A stretch of DNA of 8,236 nucleotides from Bacillota bacterium (GTDB taxonomy: Bacteria > Bacillota > Clostridia > Oscillospirales > Acutalibacteraceae): positions 1-8,236 of the forward strand of contig JAEWRF010000139.1 of assembly GCA_023460155.1 (NCBI GenBank), read 5' to 3'. Of the stretch, positions 1 through 5,844 are shown one piece after another. The notes beneath the pieces were generated by a model. That model was not told the origin of the DNA and ran no database searches. It worked only from the letters and a program-made list of their open reading frames with translations. Both the position numbers and the translations under genes were made by a program. Position 1 is the stretch's first letter; the number at the start of each line of letters is the position of its first letter.

Positions 1-2081
1 CAAAAAGCCACAAGCTGGACCCCGTAATCGGCCGCGACGACGAGATCCGCAGCGTGATCCTGATCCTTTCGCGCAAAACAAAAAACAATCCGGTCCTGAT
101 CGGGGAACCGGGCGTCGGCAAAACCGCCATTGCCGAGGGTCTGGCACAGCGTATCGTGCGCGGGGATGTTCCAAACAGCCTCAAGGAACGGAAGGTCTTT
201 TCGCTCGACATGGGCTCCCTGATCGCCGGGGCGAAATTCCGCGGTGAATTCGAGGAGCGGCTCAAGGCCGTGCTCAACGAGGTTAAGAAAAGCGAAGGGA
301 AGATCATTCTCTTCATCGACGAGCTGCACACCATCGTCGGCGCCGGAAAAACCGAAGGTAGCATGGACGCAGGGAACCTTTTAAAGCCGATGCTTGCGCG
401 CGGCGAGCTGCACTGCATCGGGGCCACCACGCTGAACGAATACCGGCAGTACATTGAAAAGGACGCCGCGCTGGAACGCCGGTTCCAGCCCGTAATGGTT
501 GAGGAGCCGTCGGTGGAAGACACCATCGCCATTCTGCGCGGGCTCAAGGAACGCTACGAAGTGTTCCACGGCGTCAAGATTCAGGATCAGGCCCTCATCG
601 CCGCGGCAACGCTGAGCAACCGCTATATTTCCGACCGTTTTCTCCCGGACAAGGCCATCGACCTCGTCGACGAGGCGTGCGCCATGGTGCGTACGGAAAT
701 CGATTCCATGCCCACGGAGCTGGACGAAATCTCGCGGCGGATCATGCAGCGCGAAATCGAGGAGGCCGCCCTGAAAAAGGACACCGACCCGCTTTCGCAG
801 GAGCATCTCAGACAGATTCAGAAAGAACTTGCCGACGAGCGGGCCCAGTTAAACGAGCGCAAGGCCAAATGGGAAAATGAAAAGAACGCGATCGGAAAAG
901 TGCGCAGGCTGCGCGAGGAAATTGAAGAGGTTAACGCGGAAATTGAAAAATGCGAGCGCGCCTACGACCTGAACAAGGCGGCGGAGCTGAAATACGGCCG
1001 GCTGCCTGAACTGACCAAACAGCTGAAGGCGGAGGAGGAGATCGCCGAAAAGACGCAGTCTTCCGACACCCTGCTGCACGACCGTGTGACCGAGGAGGAA
1101 ATCAGCAAAATTGTCGCGAAATGGACCGGCATCCCCGTTTCCCGCCTGATGGAAAGCGAACGGGAAAAGCTCCTGCGGCTCGGGGATATTCTGCATGAGC
1201 GCGTAGTCGGGCAGGACGAGGCCGTGCAGAAGGTCACGGAAGCGATTCTGCGCTCGCGCGCGGGCATTCAGGACCCGAACCGCCCCATCGGCTCGTTCCT
1301 GTTCCTTGGGCCGACGGGTGTCGGCAAAACGGAGCTGGCCAAAGCGCTGGCCCAGTCGCTTTTCGACGATGAGAAAAACATGGTGCGCATCGATATGACC
1401 GAATATATGGAAAAATTCTCGGTCTCCCGTTTGATTGGGGCGCCTCCGGGCTATGTGGGCTACGAGGAGGGCGGCCAGCTCACCGAAGCGGTGCGCCGCC
1501 ACCCCTACTGCGTGCTCCTGTTCGACGAGGTGGAAAAAGCACATCCCGATGTGTTCAATATTCTGCTGCAGGTGCTCGACGACGGCCGCATCACCGATTC
1601 CCAGGGCCGCACGGTGGATTTTAAAAACACTATCATCATTCTGACCTCAAATCTCGGCTCCGGAATCATCCTTGACGGAATCGATTCCCGCGGACAGATC
1701 AGCGAGGAAGCGCGCGGCAAGGTGAGCGCCATGCTCAAGCAGGAATTCCGCCCGGAATTTCTGAACCGCCTGGATGAAATCGTGTTCTACAAACCGCTCG
1801 GGCGCGATGAAATCGACAAAATCGTCGACCTGCAGATCGCCGGTCTCCAAAAGCGGCTGGCCGACAAACAGCTCGGGATTCGCCTGACTCCGGAAGCAAA
1901 GGACTTCATCATCGAGCGCGGCTACGATGTGATGTACGGTGCACGCCCGCTGAAGCGCTTCATTCAGAGCCACGTGGAAACCCTGATTGCGAAAAAGATC
2001 ATTGCGGGCAGCCTCCGGCCGAAAACCACCTTGGTGATCAGCTGCGACGGCGGAGAACTGACCGCCTCCGATCAGGACTGA
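1..2081 (+). CDS. clpB: ATP-dependent chaperone ClpB, 5'-truncated by window edge
   Basis: Hexameric cytosolic AAA+ disaggregase that threads aggregated proteins through its pore, normally with DnaK/DnaJ/GrpE. The reading frame is open from base 3 with no start in the window. About 692 residues are visible, against roughly 860 for the family, so the N-terminal substrate domain and the beginning of NBD1 lie upstream. The GTG at 54 is an internal valine codon, not a start. NBD1 shows Walker A GEPGVGKT (102-125), pore loop AKFRGEFEER and Walker B IILFIDELHT (303-332). A full-length, charged coiled-coil M-domain follows at about 740-1080; it separates ClpB from ClpC and ClpA. NBD2 shows Walker A GPTGVGKT (1308-1331), pore loop GYVGYEEGG (1449-1475), Walker B VLLFDEVEKAH (from 1512) and the C-terminal YGARPLKR sensor region. 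I see no LGF/IGF-type ClpP-binding tripeptide, as expected for ClpB. The TGA stop is followed 13 bases later by a hairpin. The promoter is outside the window. Confidence 0.97.
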   Translation, partial: KSHKLDPVIGRDDEIRSVILILSRKTKNNPVLIGEPGVGKTAIAEGLAQRIVRGDVPNSLKERKVFSLDMGSLIAGAKFRGEFEERLKAVLNEVKKSEGKIILFIDELHTIVGAGKTEGSMDAGNLLKPMLARGELHCIGATTLNEYRQYIEKDAALERRFQPVMVEEPSVEDTIAILRGLKERYEVFHGVKIQDQALIAAATLSNRYISDRFLPDKAIDLVDEACAMVRTEIDSMPTELDEISRRIMQREIEEAALKKDTDPLSQEHLRQIQKELADERAQLNERKAKWENEKNAIGKVRRLREEIEEVNAEIEKCERAYDLNKAAELKYGRLPELTKQLKAEEEIAEKTQSSDTLLHDRVTEEEISKIVAKWTGIPVSRLMESEREKLLRLGDILHERVVGQDEAVQKVTEAILRSRAGIQDPNRPIGSFLFLGPTGVGKTELAKALAQSLFDDEKNMVRIDMTEYMEKFSVSRLIGAPPGYVGYEEGGQLTEAVRRHPYCVLLFDEVEKAHPDVFNILLQVLDDGRITDSQGRTVDFKNTIIILTSNLGSGIILDGIDSRGQISEEARGKVSAMLKQEFRPEFLNRLDEIVFYKPLGRDEIDKIVDLQIAGLQKRLADKQLGIRLTPEAKDFIIERGYDVMYGARPLKRFIQSHVETLIAKKIIAGSLRPKTTLVISCDGGELTASDQD

Positions 2082-2094
2082 TTTCCTTTATTGA

Positions 2095-2131
2095 AACAGA
2101 AGGCGCGGGCATATGCCCCGCGCCTTCTGTT
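2095..2131. terminator. Bidirectional terminator between convergent clpB and tetR
   Basis: A perfect 15-bp inverted repeat (2095-2109 with 2117-2131) flanks a 7-base loop, with a GC-rich core topped by AACAGAA/TTCTGTT arms. On the plus strand it starts 13 bases after the clpB stop, and its T-rich 3' arm runs into TCTTCT. On the minus strand it starts 5 bases after the tetR stop and is followed by an A/T-rich run. Neither side has an uninterrupted long U tract, but the symmetry and the position between two converging genes fit a shared terminator. Confidence 0.85.
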
Positions 2132-2136
2132 CTTCT

Positions 2137-2685
2137 CTAAAATGCCGCTTCCCGCTGGAACAGACTCATCAGCAGCCTGAGCTGCATGGTCGTAACCTCC
2201 GACCGATTCAGAATCTTATCGGAAACCGTAACGCTGCACAGCAGATACAGAATCGGAAGAACCCGTTCGTAAGGAATATTCAGCTGTTTGGAAAGCAGCT
2301 CCGCTCCCTGCTGAATTTTCTCCACAAACTGCTGAATGGCCGGCTCGCACAGCTTACCGTAGATCGGATTTGCCAGCACCTGAATAATAAATTTGGTCGA
2401 GCCCTCCGCTTCCAGGAACACACCGATCATCTCCCGGATGCGTCCTTCAAGACTTACGGATTCTTCCCGAATAAGCGGATCGAGTTTTTCCACAAGATAC
2501 TGAAAATACTGTTTTACACAGTCCAGAATGATTTCGTCCTTGTTTACAAAATACTGATAGATCGAGGCCTCGTTAATGCCAGCCGCGGCAGCCAGCTTCT
2601 TAATGGATGTTTTGTCAATTCCATGTTCGCTGAAGGCTTCGGTAAAACTTCTCAAGTATTCTGTCTTTCGCGCTTCCCTGTCCAC
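2137..2685 (-). CDS. TetR/AcrR-family transcriptional regulator
   Basis: Dimeric one-component repressor type: a small N-terminal DNA-binding domain and a larger all-helical ligand-binding/dimerisation domain. From the preferred start the protein has 182 residues, normal for the family. The helix-turn-helix spans about residues 26-46 (TSIKKLAAAAGINEASIYQYF), followed by NKDEI, the classic TetR_N pattern. The C-terminal part is helical with no recognised ligand signature, so the inducer is unknown. Start choice: an ATG at 2727 would add 14 residues (ALISLLLFRG...) with no homologous look and no ribosome binding site. The GTG at 2683-2685 has a GGGGGTG box 7 bases upstream and gives MDREARKTEYL, typical of the family. 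The gene follows mrp on the same strand after a gap holding two operator-like boxes, and converges with clpB. Autoregulation is likely; other targets cannot be inferred. It ends in TAG at 2137-2139. Confidence 0.9.
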   Translation of the reverse strand: MDREARKTEYLRSFTEAFSEHGIDKTSIKKLAAAAGINEASIYQYFVNKDEIILDCVKQYFQYLVEKLDPLIREESVSLEGRIREMIGVFLEAEGSTKFIIQVLANPIYGKLCEPAIQQFVEKIQQGAELLSKQLNIPYERVLPILYLLCSVTVSDKILNRSEVTTMQLRLLMSLFQREAAF

Positions 2686-2692
2686 TCTCTCA

Positions 2693-2699
2693 CACCCCC
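2693..2699 (-). promoter_or_regulatory. Ribosome binding site deciding the tetR start
   Basis: On the minus strand GGGGGTG lies 7 bases before a GTG codon at 2685-2683. It matches 6 of 7 positions of GGAGGTG. The in-frame ATG at 2727 has only AT-rich and CCGAACGG sequence before it, so this box favours the GTG start. Confidence 0.6.
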
Positions 2700-2793
2700 G
2701 AAAAAGTAAAAGGCTGATTAATGCCATTTTAACCGTTCGGCGTCCGGATTTTATAACTATACGGAAAATTAATAACGTTTCTCTATTGCAAAA

Positions 2794-2823
2794 TCATTTT
2801 CTAATGTAAATTTCATTTTCTAA
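2794..2823. repeat. 11-bp direct repeat TCATTTTCTAA upstream of tetR
   Basis: TCATTTTCTAA occurs at 2794-2804 and again at 2813-2823, 19 bp apart, inside the AT-rich part of the mrp-tetR gap. The second copy runs straight into the ACCG-CT-CGGT box. Low-complexity AT-rich sequence could produce this by chance; its function is unknown. Confidence 0.5.
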
Positions 2824-2855
2824 CCGCTCGGTACGGGCCGAAAGAACCGGCAATT

Positions 2856-3689
2856 CTACAGCTTCATCACCGCATCCGCGGCTGGTTCAAGCCACGGTGC
2901 CGAAATCTCCTCCGCGCGGCCGGCATCGCACAGGGCAGTGGCCGCAGGATCCAGCGGGCATTTTGCCAGAAGCTCAAGGCCGAATTTTTCCGCCGTTTCC
3001 TGCGCATGGCTTTCGCCGAAAACCGGAATCTCCCTGCCGCAGTCGGGGCAGCGCACATAGCTCATGTTTTCAACGATGCCGACAACCGGAATGTTCATCA
3101 TTTTCGCCATGCCGACCGCCTTGGAAACGATCATGGCGACCAGTTCCTGAGGGGAGGTGACGATCACGATGCCGTCCAGGGGGATCGACTGGAAAACCGT
3201 GAGCGGAACATCTCCGGTTCCCGGAGGCATATCCACAAAAAGGAAGTCTACGTCGCCCCAGGCCACATCCTTCCAGAATTGCTTAACCACACCCGCGATG
3301 ATCGGTCCGCGCCAGACGACCGGCTGATTTTCGTCTTCCAGCAGCAGGTTGACCGACATGACGCCGATACCCGTTTTGGTTTGGGCGGGCAGCAGGCCCT
3401 GCTCGTTCTGCAGAACCTTCCCCTGAACACCGAACAGTTTCGGAATCGAAGGCCCGGTGACATCCGCATCCAGAATTCCCGTGTGAAAACCGCGCCGGTT
3501 CAGCAGCACGGCGAGCTGCGAAGTGACAAAGCTCTTCCCCACGCCGCCTTTTCCGCTGACAACGCCGATTACCTTTTTGATTCGGCTACCTGCGTTCGGC
3601 TTTTCCAAAAAGCTTTTCGGATCGCTCTTTCTTGAGGAACAGTTCTCTCCGCAGGAAGAACAATCATGGCTGCACGTTTCCTGACTCAT
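2856..3689 (-). CDS. mrp: Mrp/NBP35-family Fe-S cluster carrier ATPase
   Basis: Cytosolic P-loop ATPase of the Mrp/ApbC/Nbp35 group, which holds a labile [4Fe-4S] cluster at a dimer interface and passes it to apo-proteins. It has 277 residues. The deviant Walker A GKGGVGKS is at 46-53, with the signature lysine of MinD-like ATPases. A switch region LDADVTGPSIPKLFG lies at about 73-87, Walker B FLFVDMPPGTGD at 149-160, and the cluster-binding CPDC at 214-217 in YVRCPDCGREIPVFG. An N-terminal extension carries four further cysteines at 6, 10, 13 and 17 (C-x3-C-x2-C-x3-C). This resembles the Nbp35-type N-terminal cluster and is common in clostridial Mrp proteins, as far as I recall. The ATG has AGGAG at 3697-3701, 7 bases upstream. 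It lies 30 bases after the gpsA-like gene and is probably co-transcribed with it. It lacks the DUF59 domain found in some bacterial Mrp proteins. Confidence 0.95.
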   Translation of the reverse strand: MSQETCSHDCSSCGENCSSRKSDPKSFLEKPNAGSRIKKVIGVVSGKGGVGKSFVTSQLAVLLNRRGFHTGILDADVTGPSIPKLFGVQGKVLQNEQGLLPAQTKTGIGVMSVNLLLEDENQPVVWRGPIIAGVVKQFWKDVAWGDVDFLFVDMPPGTGDVPLTVFQSIPLDGIVIVTSPQELVAMIVSKAVGMAKMMNIPVVGIVENMSYVRCPDCGREIPVFGESHAQETAEKFGLELLAKCPLDPAATALCDAGRAEEISAPWLEPAADAVMKL

Positions 3690-3719
3690 ACATTATCTCC
3701 TTTTATTATTCCAGCTCTT

Positions 3720-4676
3720 TTAAAATTCCCATTTCAGGCTTCGGAGGAAAAGATCCGAAAGCACCTCTTCCGGTTCCCTGCCCCCGTTGATGACTGCATC
3801 TACGGCGGCGCTGATGGGCATTTCCGCCCCGTAGCGGTTCCCCAGAAGCAACAGAGCCGACGTAGTGGCCACCCCCTCCGCCAGTTCCCCGTAAGGCTCG
3901 CCACGCACGAATTTTTCCCCGAACATGCGGTTGTGGCTGTAGGGAGAAAACACCGTAGCCTCGTAATCCCCCAGATGACCGAGGCCGTAAGCGGTGATTT
4001 CTTTTCCGCCCATCGCCTGAATCAGGCGGGCCACCTCACGCGTTCCGCGCGACATCAGGGCACCCTTCAGCGAAGTCTTCCCGAGCCCGTCCAGCATACC
4101 GGCGGCAATGCCGATTACGTTTTTCGCGGCCGCTCCGACCTCGTTGCCGAGCAGATCATTTCCATAGTAAAAGCGGATCAGCTCGCCGGAAAATGCGGTG
4201 ACCAGATTCTTTTTGACCTGCTCCGATTCGCTGTCGATCACCATGCAGTTCGGTATTTCCCGGGTAAAATCCTGCACATGGCCCGGACCAACCCAAACCG
4301 CGACCGGAACGCCCGGCGCATATTCCTCAAAAATCCGGGTCAGCCGTTCGCCCGTCCCGGCCTCCAGCCCCTTCATGCACAGCACCGCCGTTTTCCCGCC
4401 CAGTTCGCGGACGGGCAGTTCCTGCATAAAGCCACGGAACCCCTGGGCTCCGATTGAAACGATCATCACCTCGGCATGCGAAACCGCCCTCCCAAGATCG
4501 GAGGTAATCCGTACCCGGTCCGGAAGCGTTACCAGCCCGTTCGTGCGGGTCCCGCGAAGCCCATTCAGCCGTGAGGAACCCTCCCTGCCGTACAGCATAA
4601 CCTCGTGGCCGAGCCGGTCGAGATACCATGCAAGGAATGTTCCCCACCGGCCGCATCCGATTACGGAAATCCGCAA
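3720..4676 (-). CDS. gpsA: NAD(P)-dependent glycerol-3-phosphate dehydrogenase, divergent GpsA
   Basis: Reduces dihydroxyacetone phosphate to sn-glycerol 3-phosphate for phospholipid synthesis in the cytosol. It has 318 residues, slightly shorter than the usual 330-340. The Rossmann motif GCGRWG (7-12) starts at the extreme N-terminus. Conserved blocks follow: MKGLE (101-105), VGPGHVQDF (129-137), GNEVGAAAKNVIGIAAGMLDGL (177-198), GLGHLGDYEA (231-240) and SHNRMFGE (247-254). By remembered family alignments K102, K185, D237 and N249-R250 match catalytic or phosphate-binding residues. Divergent points are RW where most have SWG/AWG and a changed loop where NPRYLPG is usual, so it may be a second paralogue. 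The start is TTG: an in-frame TGA lies only 6 bases upstream (4683-4685), and the Rossmann strand begins at residue 2. GGCGGTGA precedes it. It leads a probable gpsA-mrp transcript. Confidence 0.88.
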   Translation of the reverse strand: MRISVIGCGRWGTFLAWYLDRLGHEVMLYGREGSSRLNGLRGTRTNGLVTLPDRVRITSDLGRAVSHAEVMIVSIGAQGFRGFMQELPVRELGGKTAVLCMKGLEAGTGERLTRIFEEYAPGVPVAVWVGPGHVQDFTREIPNCMVIDSESEQVKKNLVTAFSGELIRFYYGNDLLGNEVGAAAKNVIGIAAGMLDGLGKTSLKGALMSRGTREVARLIQAMGGKEITAYGLGHLGDYEATVFSPYSHNRMFGEKFVRGEPYGELAEGVATTSALLLLGNRYGAEMPISAAVDAVINGGREPEEVLSDLFLRSLKWEF

Positions 4677-4682
4677 GTTCTT

Positions 4683-4690
4683 TCACCGCC
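4683..4690 (-). promoter_or_regulatory. Ribosome binding site for the TTG start of gpsA
   Basis: Minus-strand GGCGGTGA ends 6 bases before the TTG codon at 4676-4674 and matches GGAGGTGA at 7 of 8 positions. The last three bases are an in-frame TGA, so no earlier start is possible in this frame. This makes the TTG the first usable initiator. Confidence 0.65.
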
Positions 4691-4718
4691 CCTTTGTATT
4701 CCAAAATAGTATACCTTT

Positions 4719-4747
4719 ATCATAACAAAAAAATCGGGAACGGACAA
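4719..4747 (-). promoter_or_regulatory. Candidate gpsA-mrp promoter embedded in the cysK terminator
   Basis: On the minus strand TTGTCC (4747-4742, 4 of 6 matches to TTGACA) is followed after exactly 17 bases by TATGAT (4724-4719, 5 of 6 matches to TATAAT). The -35 box covers most of the loop and the top of the 3' arm of the cysK terminator. A second -10-like TATACT at 4713-4708 has no decent -35 box. Transcription from TATGAT would start near 4712, leaving a leader of about 35 bases. Confidence 0.55.
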
Positions 4748-4764
4748 CCGCCGTTCCCGATTTT
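4727..4764 (-). terminator. Intrinsic terminator of cysK
   Basis: An inverted repeat with a 14-bp stem, including A-T pairs at the base, pairs 4730-4743 with 4751-4764 around a 7-base loop. On the minus strand it begins 18 bases after the cysK stop codon and is followed by an uninterrupted run of seven T (4733-4727), a textbook rho-independent terminator. On the plus strand the hairpin is followed by TTTTCATGCAGTTTTTT, but nothing on that strand needs ending here. Confidence 0.92.
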
Positions 4765-4782
4765 CATGCAGTTTTTTCGCAA

Positions 4783-5709
4783 TCAGTCGAACACACCCGT
4801 GGAAAGATAGCGCTCACCGGTATCCGGGAGCAGCGCGACAATCAGCTTCCCCTTGTTTTCCGGGCGCAGCGCGAGCTGTGTCGCCGCGAACACGGCCGCG
4901 CCGGAGGAAATACCAACCAGCAGGCCTTCGCTTTGGGCCAGATGCTTCGTGGTCGCAAAAGCATCCTCATTCGCAACCGTAATTACCTCGTCGAGAATAC
5001 CGGTATCCAGAGTGTCCGGGAGAAAGCCTGCCCCGATTCCCTGAATCTTGTGCGGACCGGATTTGCCCTGTGAAATCACCGGCGACGCGGCGGGCTCCAC
5101 CGCTACGATTTTCACATTCGGATTGTGCGCCTTCAGCGCCTTTCCGACTCCCGTGACGGTCCCACCCGTTCCGACACCCGCGACGAAAATATCGACTTTT
5201 CCGTCCGTGTCGGCCCAGATTTCCTCTCCGGTTGTTTTACGGTGCATCTCCGGATTCGCTTGGTTGACAAACTGGCCGGGAATGTAGGAATTTTCGATCT
5301 GCGCGTGCAGTTCGTCGGCCTTCGCGATCGCGCCCTTCATGCCCTTCGCGCCCTCCGTAAGAACCAGCTCCGCGCCAAGCGCGCCCACCAGACGGCGACG
5401 CTCCAAGCTCATGGTATCCGGCATGGTCAGGATCAGATGATACCCCCGCGCCGCCGCCACAAAGGCAAGGCCTACGCCGGTATTTCCGCTGGTCGGTTCG
5501 ATCAGCGTAGTCTCCTTGTTGATGAGACCCTTTTCCTCGGCGTCTTTGATCAGCGCGTAACCGATGCGGTCCTTTACGGAGGAAAGCGGATTGAAGTACT
5601 CCAGCTTCCCGGCCAGTGTAGCACCCAGTTCCTTTTCCGCCTCATAATTGGAAAGCTCCAGAAGCGGGGTATTGCCGATCAGCTCCGTCAGATTTTTTGC
5701 AATTTTCAT
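4783..5709 (-). CDS. cysK: Cysteine synthase A (O-acetylserine sulfhydrylase)
   Basis: PLP enzyme of the fold-type II beta family. It replaces the acetate of O-acetyl-L-serine with sulfide to give L-cysteine in the cytosol. It has 308 residues, the usual length. NPLSSVKDRIG holds the PLP lysine K46. PTSGNTG (72-78) is the substrate/carboxylate loop, GVGTGGTVTG in the middle binds the PLP phosphate, and GISSGAA near the C-terminus carries the serine that contacts the PLP ring nitrogen. There is no C-terminal CBS domain, so it is not a cystathionine beta-synthase of the long form. The short clostridial enzymes are hard to separate from CysM by eye, but the overall pattern favours CysK. The start is ATG with AGGAG at 5720-5724, 10 bases upstream. 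The gene is flanked by its own promoter and terminator, so it is most likely monocistronic. No cysE is visible nearby. Confidence 0.95.
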   Translation of the reverse strand: MKIAKNLTELIGNTPLLELSNYEAEKELGATLAGKLEYFNPLSSVKDRIGYALIKDAEEKGLINKETTLIEPTSGNTGVGLAFVAAARGYHLILTMPDTMSLERRRLVGALGAELVLTEGAKGMKGAIAKADELHAQIENSYIPGQFVNQANPEMHRKTTGEEIWADTDGKVDIFVAGVGTGGTVTGVGKALKAHNPNVKIVAVEPAASPVISQGKSGPHKIQGIGAGFLPDTLDTGILDEVITVANEDAFATTKHLAQSEGLLVGISSGAAVFAATQLALRPENKGKLIVALLPDTGERYLSTGVFD

Positions 5710-5746
5710 ATCCTTACAGCTCCTTTTTCGGATTGATTTCTATTAC

Positions 5747-5780
5747 ATAGTATTCATACAATGTTTATATGCTATAGTAT
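5747..5780. promoter_or_regulatory. Repeat and inverted repeat around the cysK start site, possible operator
   Basis: Two ATAGTAT copies (plus-strand reading) occur at 5747-5753 and 5774-5780, 27 bp apart. The right one coincides with the -10 box. The left one overlaps GTAT-TC-ATAC (5750-5759), an inverted repeat 10-20 bases downstream of the predicted transcription start, a typical repressor position. Cysteine genes of Firmicutes are often controlled by Rrf2-type CymR, but I cannot match this box to a CymR consensus with confidence. Confidence 0.3.
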
Positions 5781-5804
5781 ATCGTATGAAATTGTGAAAG
5801 TCAA
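5776..5804 (-). promoter_or_regulatory. cysK promoter
   Basis: On the minus strand TTGACT (5804-5799) and TATACT (5781-5776) are separated by exactly 17 bases. Each matches the sigma-A consensus at 5 of 6 positions, making this the strongest promoter in the window. Predicted initiation is near 5769, giving a leader of about 60 bases before the cysK ATG. The -35 box lies 4 bases beyond the U tract of the preceding transporter terminator. Confidence 0.88.
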
Positions 5805-5808
5805 GGGG

Positions 5809-5844
5809 AAAAAAATACCGTCCCGCACTTTGTGCGGGACGGTA
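5809..5844 (-). terminator. Intrinsic terminator of the ABC transporter operon
   Basis: A perfect 13-bp GC-rich stem pairs 5816-5828 with 5832-5844 around a TTT loop (plus-strand reading). On the minus strand it is followed immediately by seven T (5815-5809). It lies 237 bases after the ATPase stop, with no other gene between, so it most likely ends the transporter transcript. Confidence 0.92.

Larger units (their letters stand above)
2686..2855 (-). promoter_or_regulatory. tetR promoter region with two candidate TetR operators
   Basis: The gap between the mrp stop and the tetR start is AT-rich in the middle (about 2742-2821) and GC-rich at both ends. Two related boxes flank the AT-rich part: AACCGCTCGGT (2822-2832), containing the inverted repeat ACCG-CT-CGGT, and AACCGTTCGGC (2731-2741), identical at 9 of the first 10 positions. 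Spacing between equivalent bases is 91 bp. No strong sigma-A promoter is evident. Weak candidates on the minus strand are TTTACA (2810-2805) with AATAGA 17 bases on, and TATAGT/TATAAA near 2761-2750 without a good -35. No U-tract terminator follows mrp, so read-through into tetR is possible. Confidence 0.55.

Noticed and set aside
54..56. GTG as the clpB start
   Set aside because: Homology to ClpB (KLDPVIGRDDEIRSV) continues upstream to the window edge, so this is an internal valine codon.
849..1544. 231-codon minus-strand open frame inside clpB
   Set aside because: It is a shadow of GC-rich clpB codons; the plus-strand frame carries all conserved AAA+ motifs.
2113..2709. 198-codon plus-strand open frame
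   Set aside because: It is antisense to almost the whole tetR gene, begins inside the clpB terminator and has no family-like motifs.
2725..2727. ATG as the tetR start
   Set aside because: No ribosome binding site precedes it and the 14 extra residues are unlike TetR N-termini; GTG at 2685 is better placed.
2835..2855. Terminator after mrp
   Set aside because: Only a 4-bp GCCG/CGGC stem with a 7-base loop is possible, and no U tract follows on the minus strand.
3666..4457. 263-codon plus-strand open frame
   Set aside because: It is antisense to gpsA, whose frame contains the Rossmann and catalytic motifs.
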